NCBI GenBank assembly: GCA_002050165.1
Contig: MWSW01000010.1
Coordinates: 62,001 to 126,000, forward strand
Direction of reading: 5' to 3'
Length of the DNA stretch: 64,000 nucleotides
DNA from: Candidatus Tepidiaquacellales bacterium OLB4/UTCHB1
Lineage (GTDB): Bacteria > Bacteroidota > Ignavibacteria > Tepidaquicellales > Tepidaquicellaceae
The notes under the pieces were generated by a model, which was not told the DNA's origin, searched no databases, and was given only the letters and a program-made list of their open reading frames with translations. Every line of letters starts with the position of its first letter. The stretch's first letter is position 1. The translations under genes and the position numbers were made by a program. Below, piece by piece: positions 62,125 to 64,000 of the stretch.

Positions 62125-64000
62125 TTAGATCCGTATCTGGAACGGTTTATCCGGCGAGAGTTTGAGTTTTTTTCTCGCTGTTTTGTATTCTTCAGCCTTA
62201 ATTTTTTTCTCATCAAGGAGCGCCTTGAGCGCAGAAATCACAATATAGCGGTGATCAACCTCAAAAAAGTCCCTTAGCGCAGCTCTGCCGTCGCTTCTTC
62301 CAAAGCCGTCTGTACCTAGAGAATATAGTTTCTTCGGAAACCACTTATCAACTGATTCCGGTAATGCTTTTACGTAATCGGAAGCTGCAATATAAACGCC
62401 GTCAGTGTTTTCAAGATTTTCTTCAATGAATGTTTTTCGTGCTTTTTTATCGGCATTTAACGTGTTCCACCTGTCGGTTTCAATACCGTTCATATACAAT
62501 TCTTTGTAACTGGTAATGCTCCATATATCCGCTGAGACCCCGTAATCTTTTTCAAGGAGCTCACCTGCTTTAATGACTTCGTTTAAGATTGTTCCGCTCC
62601 CGAAAAGGTTTGCTTTCAGTTTGGATTTTTTCGTAGATGCTTTATATCTGTACATTCCTTTTAAAATACCTTCCTCAACTCCTTTCGGCATTGGCGGCAT
62701 TTTATAAAATTCGTTCATAATGGTTATATAGTAAAACACGTCTTCCTGCTTGACATACATTCTGTCAATACCATCTTTGATAATAACCGCAAGTTCGTAA
62801 GCAAAAGCCGGATCGTAGGTTTTACAATTCGGAATAGGATAAGCAAGCAAATGCGAGTGCCCGTCCTGATGTTGCAACCCTTCTCCGGCAAGGGTAGTCC
62901 TGCCGGATGTACCTCCAAGCAGAAATCCTTTTACCCTTATATCGCCCGCAGCCCACATCAGGTCGCCGATACGTTGAAATCCGAACATGGAGTAATAAAT
63001 AAAAAACGGAATCATATTCACTCCATGAGAAGCGTATGCTGTTCCTGCAGCAATAAAAGAAGACATTGATCCGGCTTCGGTAATACCTTCTTCAAGGATT
63101 TGACCGTCCCGGGCTTCTTTGTAATAAAGTAAACTTCCCTTATCAACCGGTTCGTAAGTTTGTCCGATGTGTGAATAAATACCGATTTTTCTAAACAATG
63201 ATTCCATACCGAACGTGCGCGCTTCATCAGGTACAATCGGAACGATGAATTTACCGAGGTCTTTATCTGCCAGAAGTTTTGACAGGAGGTGTACGAATAC
63301 CATTGTAGTTGCAACCTCTCTATCGCCGGTTCCCTGATAAAATTCATCAAAAATTTCTTCGGGTGGATTTTTTATTGGTTTAACTTTTACCGATCGTGTC
63401 GGGACAAATCCATTTAACTCCTCCCTTCGCTTGAATAAATATTTCATTTCTTCGCTGTCTTCAGAAGGCCTGTAGAAAGGCGCATTTGCTACATCCTCAT
63501 CCGAAATCGGAATACCAAACCTGCTCCTGAACTCCCTTAGTTCGTCTTCATTGAGCTTCTTTTGTTGATGAGTAATATTTTTACCTTCTCCGGATTCCCC
63601 GAGCCCGTAACCCTTAATAGTTTGTGCGAGTATTACCGTTGGTGAACCTTTGTGTTCAATTGCGGATTTATATGCGGTATAAACTTTCTCCGGGTCGTGA
63701 CCACCGCGATTGAGTTTGCGGATTTGTTCATCCGAAAGATTTTTTACCATCTCTAAAAGTTCGGGGTACTTCCCAAAGAAATCATTCCTGATATATTCGC
63801 CGGTTTCAACGGTGTATTTTTGAAATTGTCCGTCCGGAACTTCAAACATCCGTTGTTTTAAAATATCTGAATCATCTTTATCAAGCAACGGGTCCCAATC
63901 ACCACCCCAGATCACCTTAATCACATTCCAGCCCGCACCCCTGAATATTGCTTCGAGCTCCTGAATAATTTTTCCATTTCCCCGTACAGGACCGTCGAGT
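62125..64000 (-). CDS. aceE: Pyruvate dehydrogenase E1, homodimeric AceE type (partial, 5' end outside window)
   Basis: The frame stays open to the right edge, and the residues before the apparent GTG start (LDGPVRGNGKIIQELEAIF, then RGAGWN) are clear AceE sequence, so that GTG is internal and the gene continues beyond 64000. About 625 C-terminal residues are present: the tail of the ThDP-binding half and the whole transketolase-like pyrimidine and C-terminal domains ('GSMSSFIAAGTAYASHG', 'AGEGLQHQDGHSHLL', 'SLGTDGFGRSDGRAALRDFFEVD'). It decarboxylates pyruvate and acetylates the lipoyl groups of the E2 encoded downstream. Confidence 0.96.
   Translation of the reverse strand, partial: LDGPVRGNGKIIQELEAIFRGAGWNVIKVIWGGDWDPLLDKDDSDILKQRMFEVPDGQFQKYTVETGEYIRNDFFGKYPELLEMVKNLSDEQIRKLNRGGHDPEKVYTAYKSAIEHKGSPTVILAQTIKGYGLGESGEGKNITHQQKKLNEDELREFRSRFGIPISDEDVANAPFYRPSEDSEEMKYLFKRREELNGFVPTRSVKVKPIKNPPEEIFDEFYQGTGDREVATTMVFVHLLSKLLADKDLGKFIVPIVPDEARTFGMESLFRKIGIYSHIGQTYEPVDKGSLLYYKEARDGQILEEGITEAGSMSSFIAAGTAYASHGVNMIPFFIYYSMFGFQRIGDLMWAAGDIRVKGFLLGGTSGRTTLAGEGLQHQDGHSHLLAYPIPNCKTYDPAFAYELAVIIKDGIDRMYVKQEDVFYYITIMNEFYKMPPMPKGVEEGILKGMYRYKASTKKSKLKANLFGSGTILNEVIKAGELLEKDYGVSADIWSITSYKELYMNGIETDRWNTLNADKKARKTFIEENLENTDGVYIAASDYVKALPESVDKWFPKKLYSLGTDGFGRSDGRAALRDFFEVDHRYIVISALKALLDEKKIKAEEYKTARKKLKLSPDKPFQIRI

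Noticed and set aside
62724-63350. Open frames on either strand inside aceE, including a 110-residue minus frame
   Set aside because: They lie entirely within a well-supported aceE frame and carry no recognisable motif.
63907-63924. GTG as the start of aceE
   Set aside because: The frame continues upstream with conserved AceE residues to the window edge, so the gene is truncated by the window rather than starting here.
1-64000. CRISPR arrays, insertion sequences, integrases or prophage genes
   Set aside because: No regularly spaced repeats, transposase or integrase motifs, or phage structural genes were seen on reading through the window.

Overview
This AT-rich 64-kb window is a bacterial chromosome segment, most likely from the Bacteroidota/Chlorobiota/Ignavibacteriota group; Ignavibacteria-like is my best guess. 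The reasons are type IX secretion proteins (PorD-like DUF4835 and a PorV/PorQ-like barrel), a carB split into halves, frequent TTG/GTG starts, weak Shine-Dalgarno sequences, and repeated TAnnTTTG promoter boxes of the Bacteroidota type upstream of genes. No phage, insertion sequence or CRISPR array was seen.

Layout. 1-5.0 kb: the tail of a NuoG/molybdopterin-oxidoreductase-like gene, the C-terminal half of carB, a secreted CocE/S15-like hydrolase, a small membrane protein and an Lrp/AsnC regulator. 5.1-5.35 kb: an odd tRNA-like gene with its own promoter and a strong terminator. 5.35-13.3 kb: envelope and ion transport, with a lipoprotein, two SLC13-type permeases and a K+/H+ antiporter (all three with TrkA-C-type modules), a hydrolase and a beta-helix protein. 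13.3-15.2 kb: PorD-like and PorV-like genes. 15.2-22.9 kb: PfkB kinase, RmlD-like reductase, serS, a lone nuoJ, a TPR protein, trxB and hmgA. 23.3-27.6 kb: four same-strand genes encoding a class I glutamine amidotransferase, an ATP-grasp ligase, a YbdK/GCS2 carboxylate-amine ligase and a second, ATP-grasp-like protein. This is the best candidate for an undescribed amide or peptide metabolite pathway. 27.6-30.9 kb: dps, a MoxR/Mg-chelatase-type AAA+ ATPase, a CBS protein and small proteins.

31-51 kb is a large surface-glycan region in two arms. The minus arm (43.4 to 31.0 kb) is a tightly packed string of eleven genes, many with 1-11 bp overlaps: biotin carboxylase, biotin carrier, PrsW, a DUF2079-like membrane protein, flippase, glycosyltransferase, asnB, two more glycosyltransferases, nadD and a Yip1-like protein. 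Next comes a YfhO membrane protein on the minus strand. The plus arm has a second flippase, a methyltransferase, a disrupted FkbM methyltransferase and two glycosyltransferases.

51.5-55.4 kb holds dnaE and trxA. 55.5-57.5 kb holds a minus-strand group: a previously unlisted 41-residue, 14-cysteine metallothionein-like peptide, an ECF (SigZ-like) sigma factor with its own cysteine-rich tail, and an outer-membrane barrel protein with a low-complexity linker. 57.6-64 kb holds a YjbQ protein, an anchored propeller-like protein, and the pyruvate dehydrogenase complex genes in the order aceE (running off the right end), aceF, lpd. All functions are read from sequence motifs alone; no database search was run.
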